This document shows, piece by piece, positions 62,562-64,000 of a stretch of DNA of 64,000 nt. The notes beneath the pieces were generated by a model. It had not been told where the DNA came from and did no database searches. It worked only from the letters and a program-made list of their open reading frames with translations. Origin of the DNA: Arcanobacterium urinimassiliense (GTDB lineage Bacteria > Actinomycetota > Actinomycetes > Actinomycetales > Actinomycetaceae); NCBI RefSeq assembly GCF_900119495.1, contig NZ_LT632435.1:384722-448721 (forward strand), in the 5' to 3' direction. How positions within the stretch are numbered: the first letter of the stretch is position 1; each line of letters opens with the position of its first letter. Position numbers and translations under genes: made by a program.

Positions 62562-63344
62562 ATGGACGATTCCAAAGCTCAGACTAGTATTCCTGACGAA
62601 GAAGTTTTGGAATCCCTCTGCGCCTTAGACGTGGCGAGCGAAGAAATAGTAAGCTACGGAATTCATCCGCGGCAGTTCATTGAGTGGTACGGTCCGGCCG
62701 CTGGGCAATTAGTAGTGCTAGTGCACGGTATATTTGCGGATGACCGCCACGGCTTGCCAGCGTTGCGCCCGGCTGCCCTTGCGCTCGGAGAAGCGGGATA
62801 TCGAGTGGCGCTAGTGGAGTATCGCCGCGAAGCCGGCGATCCAAGCGTCACTCTGGAAGATACCCGCACTTTAGCGCGGCTTCCGCAATTACTGGGAGCC
62901 ACGTGGATTGGTTTTTCTTCTGGAGCGATACCAGTGTTGGATTTACTCTTTGGTGAAAACAGTACGGTGCGGCACGGAGTATTATTAGCGCCAATTATTG
63001 ATCTGCGCCAAGAAGTAGAAGAAAAAGGAATTTATGCAAAGGCCGCCCAGCAGTGGATGGGAGATACTCCGGAAAAAAATCCTGATCTTTATGCTCAATA
63101 CGATCCAGCAGTTGCCTATGCCCGCCTTGGAGCGGATGCTTTTACCGCAGAAGGTTATCGCTTAGATATAGTGCACGGCACCAAAGATCAGATAGTGCCA
63201 GCGCAGCGCACCTACAACCTGGCAAAAGAACCTTTCAATATCGCCCTAGTGCCAGAAGCAAATCACTATGATTTAATCTGCCCGGGGCACGATGCCTGGA
63301 TTTTATTATTGGGAGCTCTCTGCCTGCAAAATTCGGCGAAATAA
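62562..63344 (+). CDS. Alpha/beta hydrolase
   Basis: 260 residues. Nucleophile elbow GFSSGA (Ser in GxSxG), oxyanion region 'VLVHGIFADDRHG', and probable acid and His in 'VHGTKDQIVP' and 'EANHYDLICPGH'. Closest in layout to small carboxylesterases and BAAT-like hydrolases. It starts well after GAGGAG and is followed 67 bp later by an acyl-CoA synthetase gene on the same strand. Function unknown; possibly linked to lipid or ester metabolism. Confidence 0.85.
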   Translation: MDDSKAQTSIPDEEVLESLCALDVASEEIVSYGIHPRQFIEWYGPAAGQLVVLVHGIFADDRHGLPALRPAALALGEAGYRVALVEYRREAGDPSVTLEDTRTLARLPQLLGATWIGFSSGAIPVLDLLFGENSTVRHGVLLAPIIDLRQEVEEKGIYAKAAQQWMGDTPEKNPDLYAQYDPAVAYARLGADAFTAEGYRLDIVHGTKDQIVPAQRTYNLAKEPFNIALVPEANHYDLICPGHDAWILLLGALCLQNSAK

Positions 63345-63411
63345 AAGATATTTAGGCAGTTAGAGAGTTAAAAGATTTAGGCAGCTAGGAAAGTTAGGGC
63401 GCAGCGAGATA

Positions 63412-64000
63412 ATGCAAAATCTGGATAGCTCTAAAACAGATGACTTTGAGATGGATAGTTCTGCGGTGAATAGCGGCCTTGCGCAGAATGCTCCTCAGAG
63501 TGCCGTACCTAATTACGGAGTTGCACCCGCAGACTGCAATCCGGCTTATTCTTTAGAAAGAGCAGCCCAAGCGCGCCCACAGCGGCCGGTAATTTATTAT
63601 GAAGATACCTGCTATAAAGCGGCAGAAGCTAATTTATTGACGCGGCAATTGGCGGAATTTTTATATGCGCAGGGATTACGCCCAGGAGAGCGCCTCTGTT
63701 TAGTGGCGGCTAACTCTCCCTATCATTTATTTCTACATACGGCTTGCGCTCGCTTAGGCGCCATATTTGTGCCAATTTCTCCGCGGTCATCGCTACCGGA
63801 GCTGCAAGCAATGTGGCGAGCTGCTTCTCCGTATTTATTGGTGGTAGATCATCTAGAAAGCGTGGCGGGAGCTTTGGAGGTGGCATGGGAAGAATACTGC
63901 CGGCAAGCTTCCGGTGCTGCCTGCGTGCCAGTGTGGGAAATTTCCACCCTATCTGCTGCTATACAGAAATATCCCGGTCAATTGCGCTCACTTCTGGCGG
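63412..64000 (+). CDS. AMP-binding acyl-CoA synthetase family protein (partial)
   Basis: The frame opens at ATG 63412 and continues past the window, about 196 residues seen. After a Ser/Asp/Asn-rich N-terminal tail (about 45 residues) comes 'YSLERAAQARPQRPVIYYED', 'LAEFLYAQGLRPGERLCLVAANSPYHLFLHTACARLGAIFVPISPR', the N-terminal lobe typical of AMP-forming synthetases. The ATP-binding STGS/TGTT loop is not yet reached. Could be a fatty-acyl or o-succinylbenzoyl-CoA ligase. Confidence 0.85.
   Translation, partial: MQNLDSSKTDDFEMDSSAVNSGLAQNAPQSAVPNYGVAPADCNPAYSLERAAQARPQRPVIYYEDTCYKAAEANLLTRQLAEFLYAQGLRPGERLCLVAANSPYHLFLHTACARLGAIFVPISPRSSLPELQAMWRAASPYLLVVDHLESVAGALEVAWEEYCRQASGAACVPVWEISTLSAAIQKYPGQLRSLLA

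Overview
The window is bacterial chromosome from a high-GC Gram-positive actinobacterium, most likely of the Actinomycetaceae type, though the genus cannot be named from this sequence. Pointers are a mycothiol S-conjugate amidase (Mca), a monomeric NADP isocitrate dehydrogenase, an actinobacterial DUF4192 protein and an erm(X) resistance gene. Most of it is ordinary backbone with intermediate base composition. Two blocks stand out: an AT-richer CRISPR-Cas island (about 8.1-20.0 kb) and a GC-richer inserted mobile element (about 40.26-54.96 kb).

Layout. 1-7970: purB (partial), a fructosamine-kinase family gene, a membrane-anchored DUF6636-like protein, aroD with a hotdog thioesterase, a small P-loop kinase, a secreted neutral ceramidase behind a Zur-like palindrome, and nagB. 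8193-17110: a complete type I-E operon (cas3-cse1-cse2-cas7-cas5-cas6e-cas1-cas2). 17155-18951: 30 repeats with about 61-bp period, decaying at the far end, where a small ORF plus an HTH gene (18944-19518) sit between the main array and two stranded repeats (19533-19621). 20.2-28.0 kb: two tRNA-Ser genes next to serS, a 1308-residue surface protein and an ABC exporter. 28.3-40.3 kb: BI-1 family protein, FKBP, msrA, greA, mca, hemolysin III, uppS, a PfkB kinase, xseB-xseA, ispH, rmuC and ychF.

40.26-54.96 kb is an integrated mobilizable element. A large serine integrase starts 20 bp after ychF. The original last seven YchF codons plus stop lie stranded at 54963-54986 beside trpB, while the element supplies its own synonymous codons for the same seven residues. 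So both ends can be placed to within a few bases. Cargo: a BcgI-like restriction-modification pair, a decayed resolvase, DUF4192 protein, SSB, a degenerate MobV-like relaxase, an excisionase-like HTH protein, erm(X) with its leader peptide, and a remnant of a second (MmeI-like) methyltransferase. Two noncoding stretches are remarkable: 49.2-50.7 kb is an almost unbroken run of nested long hairpins (candidate large structured RNA), and 51.95-52.87 kb has a 349-bp direct repeat packed with TTTCGTA/TACGAAA heptamers.

55.0-64.0 kb returns to backbone: trpB under a textbook Trp-codon attenuator, a patatin, an MscS channel, a macro-domain protein, isocitrate dehydrogenase, a tyrosine-phosphatase-like protein, an alpha/beta hydrolase and the start of an AMP-forming acyl-CoA synthetase.

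All coordinates and motifs were read by hand. Family assignments rest on recognised motifs, not on database searches.
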